Assembly: GCA_949987565.1 (NCBI GenBank)
Contig: OX465103.1
Location: 23,378,325-23,442,324 of the forward strand
Reading direction: 5' to 3'
Length of the DNA stretch: 64,000 bases
Origin: Luidia sarsii
Taxonomy: Eukaryota; Echinodermata; Asteroidea; Paxillosida; Luidiidae
A program made the translations under genes and the position numbers. Below are positions 35,075 through 47,088 of the stretch, piece after piece (position 1 is the first letter of the stretch; every line of letters begins with the position of its first letter). The notes beneath the pieces were generated by a model, which worked only from the letters and a program-made list of their open reading frames with translations, did not search any database and was not told the DNA's origin.

Positions 35075-35452
35075 CCGGTGTCCTGCCAAAAAGTGTCCCT
35101 GCCAAATACTGTCCGCTCATTAGCATACTGATCGCTGATTGGTTAGCGTTAGGACTAGGATTAGATCGTTAGGGTTAGGGTTTGGATAAGAATTAGGATT
35201 GGGATTAGGATTAGGGTTAGGATTAGGGTTTTTTGGGTTAGGGTTAGCGTTACGGTTACAGTTAGGGTCCAACAGTACCAAAGTGCCCAACGTTGCGTGT
35301 GTTAGGCCAGCAACCATACACAATGCGTGTGTAGTGCGCAACCATACCCCAACCACGGTGGTTGAATGTCATACGTATTGGACCAATCAGCGATCAGTAT
35401 GCTAATGAGTGGACACTATTTGGCAGGGGACACTATTTGGCATGACACCGGA
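35075..35452 (-). mobile_element. Foldback element C with telomere-like core, nested
   Basis: Outer terminal inverted repeats of about 70 bases are near-identical: CCGGTGTC.TGCCAAA, AGTGTCCCCTGCCAAATA (one end has one C fewer), GTCC.CTCATTAGCATACTG and ATCGCTGATTGG. These ends differ from those of A, B and D, but inside the right end come GGTTGCGCACTACACACG, TTGTGTATGGTTGCTGGCCT and CAACGTTGGGCACTTTGG read on the minus strand, as in B. The core (35141-35268) is a degenerate TTAGGG array. Flanking CTTAGGC at 35068-35074 and 35453-35459 looks like a 7-8 bp target duplication. No coding capacity. Confidence 0.85.
35141..35268 (+). repeat. Interstitial TTAGGG-like array (core of C)
   Basis: GTTAGGGTTAGGGTTTGG and GGATTAGGATTAGGGTTAGG type hexamers over about 125 bases, enclosed by element C arms. 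Confidence 0.9.
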
Positions 35453-35459
35453 CTTAGGC
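35453..35459 (+). other. Putative target-site duplication, right
   Basis: CTTAGGC directly outside the right terminal repeat of element C (one base, A, intervenes if a 7-base duplication is counted). Confidence 0.6.
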
Positions 35460-35640
35460 TTCGGTCATATAACTCTTACCCGTTACTACGTCACTAGAAA
35501 CAAGCGTTTGGCCCCAGTTTCGTGGTGAATAGGCCTATATGAAGCCAATAAACCTTCGGATTCGGCGACACACAACAACCTGGATTTTCGGGGTTTTGTC
35601 AGGCGGAGGCAAAGCCTGAGCCCCAGTCCCGAAACTGTCC

Positions 35641-36147
35641 TCGGAGTCGCTCGACTTTGAGCAACTCGTCCCGGATATTTGTCCGGCAGTCCGAGTCCAT
35701 CCATCCATCCAAACTATACCGGCAATCCATTCACACACGGTAAAGCCCCGTTATGGTTCCAGATGTTGTCAAAAATTAAGACATCACTGTCTTTTGATTT
35801 GTGTCCCCCCCCCCTTTTTTCCGTTTTGGCAGATCGGGAGCTCAGTGACGCCCTGCCTTCATTGCGTAAATGCGGTGACGTGTTTACGATTATGATCTGC
35901 GGTCGATCAGACAAACACAAAAAGACTTCGGCGTGCTGGCAAAGAATGGCCGCTTAACCACAAACCAATGGCCAAGATTGCCTCCTGCATGGTACTGCGA
36001 AATGTTGGCGTTTGCTCCTCTCAGCTAAAAAAAAAAACCCAGCCAAGTTTGATGATGGAGCGTTGGCATGTGCCGCACAAAGCAACAGGCAATTGGTCTG
36101 AGACATCCCGCACTGAAATAATACTCTGTGCTTTGTAAATTCTAGTT
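35641..36147. other. Unannotated stretch
   Basis: Short CATC run near 35697-35708 and a C/T run near 35806. No gene recognised. Confidence 0.35.
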
Positions 36148-36275
36148 GACTATTATGGGGAGGCCACCGTCTATAGGGCTGGATAATCCAGAGGTCTCGG
36201 GTTCAAGTCCCGGTCCAGACAACATTTTCTTTGCCAGTCTTTCAATTTGTTTGTAAAATCTCCAAGAGAGGTGGG
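36148..36275 (+). repeat. tRNA-derived SINE, internally deleted
   Basis: TTGACTATTATGGGGAGGCC then ACCGTCTATAGGGCTGGATA matches the leader and head of the copy at 53842, but most of the A-box to anticodon part is missing. AACCAGAGG-like CCAGAGGTCTCGGGTTCAAG then TCCCGGTCCAGACAACATTT and TCTTTGCC follow, giving the B box and body. It cannot fold as a tRNA. Confidence 0.7.
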
Positions 36276-36390
36276 CGCCATTGCTATACCACGCGGTGTG
36301 TATAGCGGTATAGCGTATAGGTCCCTTCCAAACACCACAAGTCATCCAAATGGCCGAATTTCTTTTTTCCGCACATCGCAGTATCCAAGA

Positions 36391-36577
36391 AAAGATACAC
36401 CAACCGGAGAATTGATGAAATGAGGAATCGTGACTGAACTAATAATACTATTGCTGTAGATTTCTGATAATTGGGATTTTTTGTCTCTCTCAAAGGTCAT
36501 ACGTGACCGACACTATAGTGGTGCTCGACTCTTTGTGTCGTCCTCATCGACAGACAGTTGAAAGCACGGTTATCTAT
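36391..36577 (+). repeat. High-identity dispersed repeat, copy 1
   Basis: About 185 bases align with 40341-40532 in the same orientation with few differences. Shared landmarks: CCAACCGGAGAAT.GATGAA, GAATCGTGACTGAACTAATA, ATACTATTGCTGTAGATTTC, TGATAATTGGGATTTTT, AAAGGTCATACGTGACCGAC and ACTATAGTGG. No coding potential shared. The low divergence suggests recent mobility or duplication. Confidence 0.88.
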
Positions 36578-37718
36578 AGTATTCAAGAACGTATCGCGTG
36601 AGGCACCAGAAAAAAAAATGGGGTATTTACTGGACTTTTTTTTTCCATTCCCGCCCGGACGTCTAGGGACGTGGAACTGAGCTGTAGGCACGAGGAACGT
36701 CGCTGACCGACGACGGGTTTGAAATTGGAAGGGAGGAATTACGGGTATACTGCCCAAGTCACGTCCACTCAAGCGTCCCGGCCCCCCGCGCATGGGATAT
36801 CCATAGCACGGTGGCTGTCTGGTATCAAGGGGGGATCAGTTTGAGCTCCGAGGTATATCCTCCAGCGCACCCTCCCTCTCCCCTCACCTCCATGGAAGTT
36901 AATTTCGGCCACGGTGGACGGCGTTGCCTCGACTGCATGGTGTATCGCTCCGGCGTCATTCGCCGTCTTTTTTTTTTTTATTGCCTAGATTTGAAGTAAC
37001 TCTATCAGTCTATCTGATTGACAGGGACACCCGTTGTGACACGGAATTGAAATTCCCCCATATGGCCTGGATAGTAAAATAAAAAAGAACATATGCAGCC
37101 AGCGTTCGAATCTGGTAATGATACGGCTTCGGTTGACGTTTTGGCGTTTTGTCTCGATGCTGGCGCCTCTCGTAGACTCGTGCGAGGTCCTCTATTTAAA
37201 GGGCACGATGAGCAGCGGTTGGCAAGCAAAGTTTGCCTCGTAACATCCACCGCCATCACTTGTTTTTTTTTTCTTTCAAAGAAGGGAATCTTCCTCGCTG
37301 CTCCTAACGCTTTGCACCTCCCGACACACAGGACACACAGTGTACACCGCACTTTACCACAGTGCCCACAGGGGTGTAGTCTCACATACCACAGGACACC
37401 ACAAAAACCCCGCTGTGGAATGCCGTGGTGCACGACCCTTATCCTCTCACAGGAAAAACTATGTGTGGTTAATTGTGGTTTCAATGCCGGTTAAGGTTTA
37501 TAAATGTGACCTGAGACGGTGTATTAAGGCATCTACTCCAAAAGTCCCTTTCGAGTAAAATGGCGTCAAAATCAATTTAATTTTGTGTTCATTTTCGGAA
37601 GGCTTACCGGTACGTATTATAGAATCATCTGTCCGAAGGAAGATTTCAACAAATTACATTTTGATAAATGGGATAATTCCTAGGTGTGTTTGCGCGTACG
37701 CTGCAATCCTTGAGAAGG
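36578..37718. other. Unannotated stretch
   Basis: A 160-codon minus-strand frame and an overlapping 133-codon plus-strand frame (37005-37494) have no recognisable motif; at most one could be real and neither is supported. Confidence 0.3.
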
Positions 37719-38848
<1,130 letters not shown>

Positions 38849-40340
38849 GAAATCGATGTCCAGCAGAATTAGAGTCCGCCGCCAAACGCGCGGGCAGGGC
38901 AGAATGCTCGGCTGACAACGGACCTAGTACCTGTGCCCGAGGTCTATTTTGAAAGCAGCGGATCGTGTGTGTGTATGTGTGTGTTTCCTTACCGCAACAA
39001 GTAATAACAAAAAAACGAAAAAACAACAAACAATAACAAGATGAAGAGAAAAAGAAAAACAATCCGGCTACATTTTATTTCTCCTCGGCCGAGCACCGCA
39101 GACCGGCGCCTCTGATGCCATTACGATTATTTTTGCAAGACGAACCCTGACAGAATATAATAACAGCGTCTAAACAGACTCGGCAAATATTATGAGCCGC
39201 GCTTCCATTTTATCATTAATCCCGATGCCGACAGCCAACGACAAAGTGGAGGCTGAACGTATAGATTCGACTCGCTTTAATCGTGAATGATTAGCCCTCG
39301 TATTTCACGAATTTACAGTCCGGCTGGAACAGACTCTGACAAGGAAGAATATCGTTCCGTCTTTTCCCCCTTTGCTCCGTTGGCTAATGCTGTTTTTCTT
39401 CTTCTGTCCGTAGCCGATGTTAAACGGGTGCTGTATTATCGACTGACTGTCAACGACTCGATACAAGGTTGGCGTGTATTATGGATGACCGAAGGTACAC
39501 AATAAGCCCTCCCAACATAAGCCAGCCAAATTATGCAAGTTACGAGCCCAACTTCCCCCCCCCCCCAAAAAAAAAAGTTTCAGCGATCAACATTTCTATG
39601 TTGTTAGCATAATCCCACTAGGAAAATGATCGAAAAAGTGGATCGCGATTCAAAAACCTGCGCATTCACACACGGCAAAATCATCCAAAAGTGAACAAAT
39701 CGCTGGTTGTGAGGACGTCTGATGTTTAACTGCGCGAATTGAATAATTGTGGGATGTAAGTTATCCATTTTTTTTCTCTTTTCGATAGCTTTCACCCACA
39801 TCACTGCGCCCGGCAAATACTCGCGACGCTTCCGATGGATCTCTGAGATCGTGGAGATGTCATCAGCGTTCTCACACGGATTTTTGAATCGCGATTCAAA
39901 AATCGAAAAGTTGACGGCCATGTTTCGTGCTAGTGGGAACGCGCCAATTGTCGGCAGATGGAGGCCCCCACTCCTCCCCACGTCAAACCCCCAACCGCCC
40001 AGGGATTTTTGGCTAAAAAAAACCAATTGCCAGAGAAAAACCTGGAGATTCCGCAAAAGGAAGCTCCAATTAGGCCAAGGTCCCGACGTTAAAAAGGGAG
40101 GGAAAAAACGATGTCCCATCTAAGCTATTGTCAGAATTTTGACTTCAATTAAAAAGAGAGACCCTGCGTAATCCTCTCTGAATCACTCAGTAGCAAATGG
40201 ATTTTCTTTTCCTTTTTGGTAATGAAATTTTCCCGACTGAATGCCATGCACTAAAAGAACTATCGTGTATCCTAAGGGATCGTGGGGTAGACAATAGGAA
40301 CCGCAGTTACGTTTGACAGCAAAGCAGGTCATGGGATGAA
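38849..40340. other. Unannotated stretch
   Basis: A (GT)n run near 38966-38985, an A/C-rich run near 39000-39060 and a C/A run near 39557-39580. A 171-codon minus frame overlapped by a 124-codon plus frame (39604-40123) shows no known motif. Confidence 0.3.
39881..39902. repeat. 22-bp perfect palindrome
   Basis: The half-site TTTTTGAATCG is followed exactly by its reverse complement. The inner half GATCGCGATTCAAAAA also occurs near 39641-39656. It could be a dimeric protein-binding site or chance in AT-rich DNA. Confidence 0.85.
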
Positions 40341-40532
40341 AAGATATACCAACCGGAGAATCGATGAAATGGGGAATCGTGACTGAACTAATAATACTAT
40401 TGCTGTAGATTTCTGATAATTGGGATTTTTGTCTCTCTCAAAGGTCATACGTGACCGACACTATAGTGGTGGCCGACTCTCTGTGTCCTCCTCATCGAGA
40501 GAGTTTAATGCACGGTTATCTAAACAAACGGT
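40341..40532 (+). repeat. High-identity dispersed repeat, copy 2
   Basis: Partner of 36391-36577, 3.95 kb away. Differences are mostly single bases (GGGG for GAGG, one fewer T in the T run) and a short change near CATCGAGAGAGTTTAATGCA. Confidence 0.88.
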
Positions 40533-40848
40533 ATCTGCATGCACAGAAGCGTAAGGAGAGCTGTGAGACCCCGCGGACAAATACTGTGGGGATATACCCG
40601 ACAGAGTATAAAAAAACGAAAGAAATCTGACTGTTGAAATTTCTTTCTGAGCAAGGCTGGTTTGGAAAATGCCTGGTTTTGACCGGACGGATGGAGGGAG
40701 TGGGCAGACGGGTGACAGAATGTCAGACCGGCTGGTTGTAAATGAAGAGGCGCACAGTCAGAAGAGGGAGCAGGCTACCGAAAGCAATATACAGACAACT
40801 GCGGCACCGGACATGATCGCCGACGTCAAGACTTATGTCACCTATAAA
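40533..40848. other. Unannotated stretch
   Basis: No gene or repeat recognised before the GA tract. Confidence 0.35.
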
Positions 40849-41242
40849 AGAGAACGAGAGAGCAAGCGAGACAGGGGAGAGAGGGAGGGAGAGAGAGAGA
40901 GAGAGAGGGAGAGAGATAAAGAGGTGGAGGGAGAGAGAGGGAGAGAGAGAGGGAGAATGTGAGGAGGGAGAGGGTTTTAGGGAGGGGAGAGAGAGGGGAG
41001 AGAGGGATGGAGAGAGAGAGGAGAGAGAGAGGGGGAGAGAGAGGAGATAACAAGAGATGAGACAGAGGGAAAGAGAGGGGAGAGAGGGAGGGAGAGAGAG
41101 AGAGGAAAGAGAAAGAGAGGGAGAGAGGGAGATAGAGAGAGGAGATGAGAGAAAAGGAGAGAGGGAGAGAGAGAGAGAGAGAGAGAGGTGGAGAGAGAGG
41201 AGAGAGGAGGAAAATAGATAGAGAGAGAGAGGAGAGAGACAA
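40849..41242 (+). repeat. GA-rich microsatellite tract
   Basis: GAGAGA/GAGGGA tract with GGAGAGAGGGAGGGAG and GAGATAACAAGAGATGAGAC interruptions. Frames on both strands are artefacts. Confidence 0.93.
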
Positions 41243-42393
41243 TCCTGACATTTCTGTCTATTAGTATATACTCTCGACTGAACAAAAATCACCATGTCTG
41301 AGTCTGTAGCTTCAGTCGGTTCCATGTGTTTCTCGTATCAAACCGGCGGGTTTAAACATCTGCGCATACCATCAGCTTGAACCATACCATACCCGTAAAC
41401 ACAAACAAGTGAGAGACAGCGTTGGCAGGTATTATGCTCGAGCGTTAAATCGTGGGGTGACAAAGCTATCCAATTCTCTGTGTGGGATGAGAACGACCGT
41501 TCCCATAATACGTACGCGCCCACGATTTACCAGGAAAGCTGTTTTTGCTTTATCCAACATGAAACTATACCGTAATGTTGTTATGCAGAAAGAAATATGC
41601 AAGAGATTAGTCTATGAGTGCAAAGCGCACTGCGGGTTTGACGTCAATGTCTCTGTATATGCCGAGGTGTAAATCCGTGCCATCGATCCGTGGCCCAGAA
41701 GGATCGCGATACTATCGTCTTCTCCACAGAAATCGGGCGTAACGCGGGATATACCGGCAAGGACCAGCAGAGAGCGAATTCCCATATACTCCTGATCCTG
41801 CGTTCTCCGACTGTCTCGTATTATACCGCAACGATATTCCGGGTCGGGACAAACAAACCGGACGGGCCGAACGAACAACATGCCGACGACGTCCATGCAT
41901 TGTACTTGCGTGCCACCTTGTTTCACGTATTGGGCTCACTTGTCCATAAGGAGCGGAATTCAAGTGGAAATAGCACTTCAATTTGTCACAACTTTCACGC
42001 GGACATTCGTCCGGAGGCGACGCCATGTTTGTTGTCAAGTGGGGGCATGGGCACATGCGTGGTTGCTAGTGCGTCCCTAATCGTGATTGGGCAATTTGTA
42101 CCACGTGACACGCTTCAAACAAGGCTGCTAACGCTAAAAAAAAATAAACCATTCAAAACGCCCTTTTCTTCCATTTGCCGCGTTTATATCGTGCTATCAT
42201 ACGAAACTATCATTTGCAGGCTAGCCTAGTCTAGAGCTGTCCTTGTCTTACATCATGTGAGCTCAATTTCTAGAGCCACTTTAATCGTGCAAATCTGCTA
42301 AGCAGGGAACGTCTTCCATATAGGCCTATGTAAACAGGACTACAAACCACACTGTGATGCTAATTGCATTGGACCTGTATTCCACCCATTTTA
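41243..42393. other. Unannotated stretch with a 179-codon open frame
   Basis: A plus-strand frame (41690-42229) of 179 codons begins MAQKDRDTIVFSTEIGRN. I recognise no domain; overlapping minus-strand frames of 104 and 114 codons cover the same DNA. I do not call it a gene, but it is one of few long frames here not caused by a simple repeat. Confidence 0.25.
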
Positions 42394-42720
42394 CTTTAAA
42401 GCCCCTACACAACATTGGTAAGATCGAAAAACAGAAATGTTCACAGATTTACATGAAACTTATACAGTTTGAAGATGGTTATAGTAGAAACCTCGCACTG
42501 AAATATTTCTTCGGGAGAAAAGAAATCGTTTAAGTCTCACCTAGATCTAAACTACGGTATTTTTCGGGACAGTGCGGCGTTGAATGCTGCATTTTTGCGA
42601 AACAAATGAAGCGGTTTTCACGATATTCTCGAGACTCGGTTGGCGGATTTAGCTGAAATTTTAACAGGTGTGCTATTTCATGCATATGTTGAATCAGACA
42701 ACGTATTGATGCTATTCGTT
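42394..42720 (-). repeat. Dispersed repeat, partner inverted at 6901-7250
   Basis: Reverse-oriented copy of the 6901-7250 repeat. It lacks the roughly 25-base insert of the other copy and has GCCGCACTGTCCCGAAAAAT where the other has a diverged segment. Confidence 0.75.
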
Positions 42721-43026
42721 GACCTCGACCAATAGCGTGAAACATTACCGAATTAGTTTTTGGTTGGCAAGGTGATCCTATGAATCATGACTTTTTTGTG
42801 CTTTTGGCATTAAAACGGCTCTATGAAATTGAGCAGTGTCGATGAGTTCCGAAAAATAGTGGAGCCCTGCACGAATACCGAAGGCCAGGAGATTTCCAAC
42901 GAGAAGGGACAATCACGATTAAGACAGAACCCGATTCGTTTCGGTATCATATAGATGATATCTACAGATACATAACCGACGCGGTGTCTCGCTCACCACC
43001 CTCGGCGCGCGATCCGCCAATGGGGT
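42721..43026. other. Unannotated stretch
   Basis: No gene or repeat recognised. Confidence 0.35.
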
Positions 43027-43237
43027 CGTTCAGACATCGTACTAAAAGTGGTCTATCTTCGGTTTAAACTGAAAAGGGTCTATCTAGTTGTGTCTGAACG
43101 GTCTACGTAGACCGTTTTGGGTACTACAAACGGTCTATCTTAGACCGCCGAGGAGGGGTGGACTAGACTACGTAGACCGGTCTAGACCCATGGAGGAGGG
43201 AGACCGGTCTGTCTACAAACCTTAACGTGTCTGAACG
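43027..43237. mobile_element. Palindrome-rich element with CGTTCAGACA ends
   Basis: The ends CGTTCAGACA (43027) and TGTCTGAACG (43228) are perfect 10-base inverted repeats. Inside, TGTCTGAACGGTCTA recurs near 43091, with a perfect 20-base palindrome (43097-43116) and further GGTCTAC/GTAGACC and GACCGGTC palindromes. No coding capacity. A short non-autonomous transposon is plausible; target duplication is not evident. Confidence 0.55.
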
Positions 43238-44076
43238 GTCTATCTCATAACCACATCCGGTTTAGGCAGGCGAGCGGGCGCATTACATCACCGGTGATTT
43301 ATGCCATTCATGTCAATTAAGGGAAGTTGGGTTTCAGGGTCAAGCAACGTGTGTGACCTCTTAGTACCAGAGATAGACTGTTTTCAGTTGAACTCAGTGA
43401 GTATGAACGCAAAGGGGTTTGCAATGAAATGTTTACCTCCCGCTGTGACCGCAAATGATAGACCTTCAAGGTTCGGTCTCCGTAGTACGGTGTCTGAACG
43501 TAGCCTATGCGATCTATGCACTCTGCCGAAGTGTGTAGTCCTCTATAGAGTATACCCTTGATTTGGTTTTGTCCGTTACGCGGATGGGTTGTTTACTTTT
43601 GGGCGAGAAAATCAAATTGGCGGGGAGCAGGGGGGGGATTACGCGTGTCGTGATCGATCGGCCACGTGGTCAAGCGTCTGTAAATGCGGGCCTGCTAACG
43701 GGCTTAGCCGGCCGCGGGCGAAGTCCGTTAGGGTGTCCCAGGGGAGAGTGTGTGGGGAGGAAGGGGGGGTGTGGGAATACCGGAGTGTGCGTGGGGGTGT
43801 GAGGAGGATCCTCGGCCGGGAGGGAACAGCCGTCTCGCCCACGCATCACATCGGCTTCGCGCAGCTAGTTCCCTGAGAAATCCCTTTTTTTGGGGGGGGG
43901 CGGGAATTTTTCCCCAGATGATTATTTTATAAAAAAAAAAGTATAATAAAAAAAAAACGCAACGCTTCGCGCTGCACCCATTTTTCTCACTCCCGGGTAT
44001 AGGCTATGTAATTTCCCGGGGTAGTTTGCTGTGTCGATTCACACTACCGTACCTGCCAATTTTTATTTCAGGGGAA
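43238..44076. other. Unannotated stretch
   Basis: GC-rich from 43600 to 43870, followed by T/G and A runs at 43890-43955. A TGTCTGAACG copy occurs near 43491. No gene recognised. Confidence 0.35.
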
Positions 44077-44163
44077 TTACGGCGACCTGGGTGTTAGAAA
44101 CCCCAGTAATCCAGTGCAAACCAGTCTCGGTCACAAGCGACCAACTCCTGAGGCAAGCTATAT
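44077..44163 (+). repeat. 87-bp repeat, copy 1
   Basis: TTACGGCGACCTGGGTGTTA then CCCCAGTAATCCAGTGCAAA and CAGTCTCGGTCACAAGCGAC aligns with 45059-45146 in the same orientation. The inner TCGGTCACAAGCGACCAA is itself part-palindromic. Flanks do not match. Confidence 0.8.
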
Positions 44164-45058
44164 CATGTAAAAGCTATATCAAGGTACATGTATACTGCAG
44201 TATACCGTACTGCAGTGGCTATAGCCTGTTATTACAGCGCTGCAAATATGCATCCACCTCTTGTCTCTTAAGTACTTTAAGACAATCACCATATTTAAGG
44301 TTTCGGGCGGCAGAGAGTGTATTTGATTTTTTTTGGTATAGTCATTGCACGAAATCAATGACATGATTGATATTATAATCAATTTAGAAACCAGGCTCTA
44401 GATGGAAAGAATGTGACAAAAAACCCTCAGAAATCGTTAAATTGCGATGAACGAAACTATAGCTCATCCCCACCTCGTTTCTCGGGAAGTTGCGTCCCTT
44501 GCGTCATGAAGCACGTACTAATGCTATGGAATGTGACGTGAACCAGCGGAAAGTTCGCGAAATTACGAAGATAAACATTGAATTTGGGGGATATTTCTCT
44601 TGAAATATTTTTTATTCGGTACCTGTCCCAGACTAAATAATCTGGAAATCAATTAAAGAGTGAACCAAACCACCGTTTCCATTTATGAGCGGATTTGTAA
44701 CCACCGTATCTTCGACGAACGGGCAGAAATAATTCGTTCACTTTTCGAACAGACGTTCGACAAAAATAACTCCTTAAAAATCACTAAAGCTAAACATTTA
44801 ACGAAAGGGCATCAGTTTTATTCAGGTTTTCTGAAAGAAAATCAACTTCTTAATCTAAATTCTTTATAAGAATGGACATCCAAGGTCAACACGCCTCGGA
44901 AATTGTGTTTGTTTGTCGCGAAAACAACGTAACTTTCGCCCGCGGCGAGCGCCATGTTATTGCGCGACGTCACAAACATTACTGGAGTAAACATGTAGCC
45001 AACGCGCGCACAGCCCGTACTTTGTTATTGCACGCGTAATGCATGCGAAACAGCCGTG
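44164..45058. other. AT-rich stretch between the 87-bp repeats
   Basis: Holds a 69-codon AT-rich frame from a GTG at 44660 (IYERICNHRIFDERAEIIRS...) without a recognised family. The left part has CAGTATACCGTACTGCAG-type palindromic DNA near 44197-44217. It could be the inside of an element bounded by the 87-bp repeats, but there is no proof. Confidence 0.3.
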
Positions 45059-45146
45059 TACGGCGACCTGGGTGTTAAAAACCCCCCAGCAATGCAGTGC
45101 AAGCCGGTCTCGGTCACAAGCGACCAACTCCGGAGGCAGCCTAACC
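45059..45146 (+). repeat. 87-bp repeat, copy 2
   Basis: TACGGCGACCTGGGTGTTAA, CCCCCCAGCAATGCAGTGCA and CGGTCTCGGTCACAAGCGAC; about 85% identical to copy 1 by eye. Confidence 0.8.
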
Positions 45147-45589
45147 CCGCCTCGGATACAAAATGACACACTCTTTCCTATTATAATTCTGGGGGGGTGT
45201 TGGGTACGCGTAACACCGGAGCGGTTAGCGAGCTTAACCGGCCTGCACGCACCGGACAAGAGGTGGCGGACCAGTATACTTGGTGGAAATCCCCGGGGAA
45301 CTTTAGCGCTCAAAGGAAGTTCGTCTCTATTACCCCGTGGATTTTGGTGCAGTGCGAAAAAAAAGGGTCTTTACGGAGAATATACCATGCAAAGGGGAGT
45401 ATATACCAATTTGACGCCGTCTGTATACTTGAATGCGGCCATGTCTGGGGGGCTCCAAGTCTCACATACGAACCCTTTTGTGTAAATGTATCGGTCACCT
45501 CAGTTAACATTGGTTTTTCATTATTAACTTATATTAGCTGATCAGTTGTTACGTTCGTTTACTCTGTTCTGGTTTTGTCTTGTTTGTCG
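45147..45589. other. Unannotated stretch
   Basis: No gene recognised; overlapping frames of 110-150 codons cover 45039-45541 without known motifs. Confidence 0.3.
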
Positions 45590-45796
45590 GTATTTGTCTG
45601 TCCCAAGGTTGTTCCTATAAGCCTCGGCTTCCCTTAACAACCTTCATACTCATAATTATATTCTATCGTCATCATTGTTACTATTACTTTTGCTAGCAAG
45701 CTTCATTGAAGCTACCGACCACTCTGCATTGTACGTTGTCATGTTGATTTTTGATTTGATGAGTATGTAAATAAATGTAATGTAATGTAATGTAAA
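45590..45796 (+). mobile_element. Probable LINE 3' end with AATGT tail
   Basis: Pyrimidine-rich, non-coding DNA ends in GAGTATGTAAATAAATGTAA then TGTAATGTAATGTAA. Short tandem 3' tails of this kind are typical of CR1/L2-like and related non-LTR retrotransposons, which are usually 5'-truncated. No reverse-transcriptase sequence lies upstream. Confidence 0.5.
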
Positions 45797-46090
45797 GCGA
45801 AACCTAATAGGCACGAAGGGTTGTCGTGCGGTGCCCCCCAGCTATGGCGGCTAATTCGGGCAACTGGATTTCCCGAATGGGTCTATTATAGTCCGAGTGC
45901 ATGGGACTGAGTGAAAGGAGCGGTCGAGCCCCGGACTCACAATGGTTCATTTCTTGGCGCATGTACGTATAGTCTTGGTGGAGCTACCGGTTTACGGTAA
46001 GAGGGGCCACTGACACGCTGTCCCCCGTCCTTGCCCGCTGAGCCTATAGGATTCACCTGTCCTCAGCGGTCACGCTGAGCTCGTGTGAAA
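45797..46090. other. Unannotated stretch
   Basis: Contains a short inverted repeat, GAGCCTATAGGATTCACCTG and CGTGTGAAATCCTATAG (46040-46098). No gene recognised. Confidence 0.35.
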
Positions 46091-46104
46091 TCCTATAGTC
46101 TCCC

Positions 46105-46147
46105 TGCCTCTCGATCCCTGTCGCTCTTTCTCTCTCTCCCCCCCCTC

Positions 46148-46199
<52 letters not shown>

Positions 46200-46785
46200 T
46201 CTCTCTCTCTCGCTCTCTCTCCCCCTCTCTCTCTAATTCTCTATCTCTCTCCCCCTCTCTCCCTCTCTCTCTCACTCTCTCTATCTCTCACCTCCCTCTC
46301 TCCCTCTCACTCTCTCTCTATCTCTCACCTCTCTCTCTCCCCTCTCTCTCTCTCTCTCTCTCCCCCTCTCTCCCCTCTCTCTCTCTTTCCCTCTCTCCCT
46401 CTCTCTCTCCCCCCCTCCCCCTCTCTCTCTTCTCATTCTCTCCCTCTCTCCCTTCCTCTTCTCCCCTCTCTCTCTTTCTCTCTCCCCCCTCCCCCTCTCT
46501 CTCTCTCCCTCTCTCCCTCTCTCTCCCTCCCTCCCTTCCTCTCTCTCTCTTTCTCATTCTCTCCCTCTCTCCCTTCCTCTTCTCCCCTCTCTCTCTCTCC
46601 CTCCCTCTCTCTCTCTCGCTCTCTCTTCCCCCTCTCTCTCTATTTCTCTATCTCTCTCCCCCTCTCTCCCTCTCTCTCTCACTCTCTCTCTCTCACCTCC
46701 CTCTCTCTCTCCACTCTCTCTCTATCTCTCACCTCTCTCTCTCCCCTCTCTCTCTTTCTCTCTCCCCCCCCCTCTCTCTCTCTCT

Positions 46786-46818
<33 letters not shown>

Positions 46819-47088
46819 GCTCTCTCTTCCCCCTTCCCCCTCTCTCTCCATTTCTCTATCTCTCTCCCCCTCTCTCCCTCTCTCTCTCTCACTCTCTCTA
46901 TCTCTCACCTCCCTCTCTCTCTCACTCTCTCTCTATCTCTCACCTCTCTCTCCCCCCTCTCTCTCTTTCTCTCCCCCCTCTCTCTCTCTCTCCTCTCTCC
47001 CTCTCTCTCCCTCCCTCCCTCTCTCTCTCTTTCTCATTCTCTCCCTCTCCCCTCCTCTTCTCCCCTCTCTCTCTCTTTCTTTCGCTGT
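46105..47088 (-). repeat. CT-rich tract with internal duplications
   Basis: CTCTCT/CTCCCT field of about 980 bases. CTCTATCTCTCACCTCTCTC recurs near 46315, 46729 and 46931. TTCTCATTCTCTCCCTCTC recurs near 46430, 46551 and 47032. The CGCTCTCTCT..CCCTCT..CTCTATCTCT block recurs near 46210, 46617 and 46818. This suggests segment duplication of roughly 200-bp and 400-bp pieces. The 358-codon plus frame is an artefact. Confidence 0.93.

Larger units (their letters stand above)
35063..35640 (+). mobile_element. Interrupted GCTTAGGCTTCGG foldback element hosting element C
   Basis: Removing 35075-35452 plus one copy of CTTAGGC joins GGGGGCTTAGGC to TTCGGTCATAT. The joined sequence matches the uninterrupted paralogue at about 55235-55258 (CGGGCTTAGGCTTCGGCCAT). 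Downstream, CTAGAAACAAGCGTTTGGCC then CCAGTTT (35491-35521) matches related segments at 55299 and 62775, and GCAAAGCCTGAGCCCC near 35608 looks like the opposing arm. The left part before 35063 is not recognised. Confidence 0.6.
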
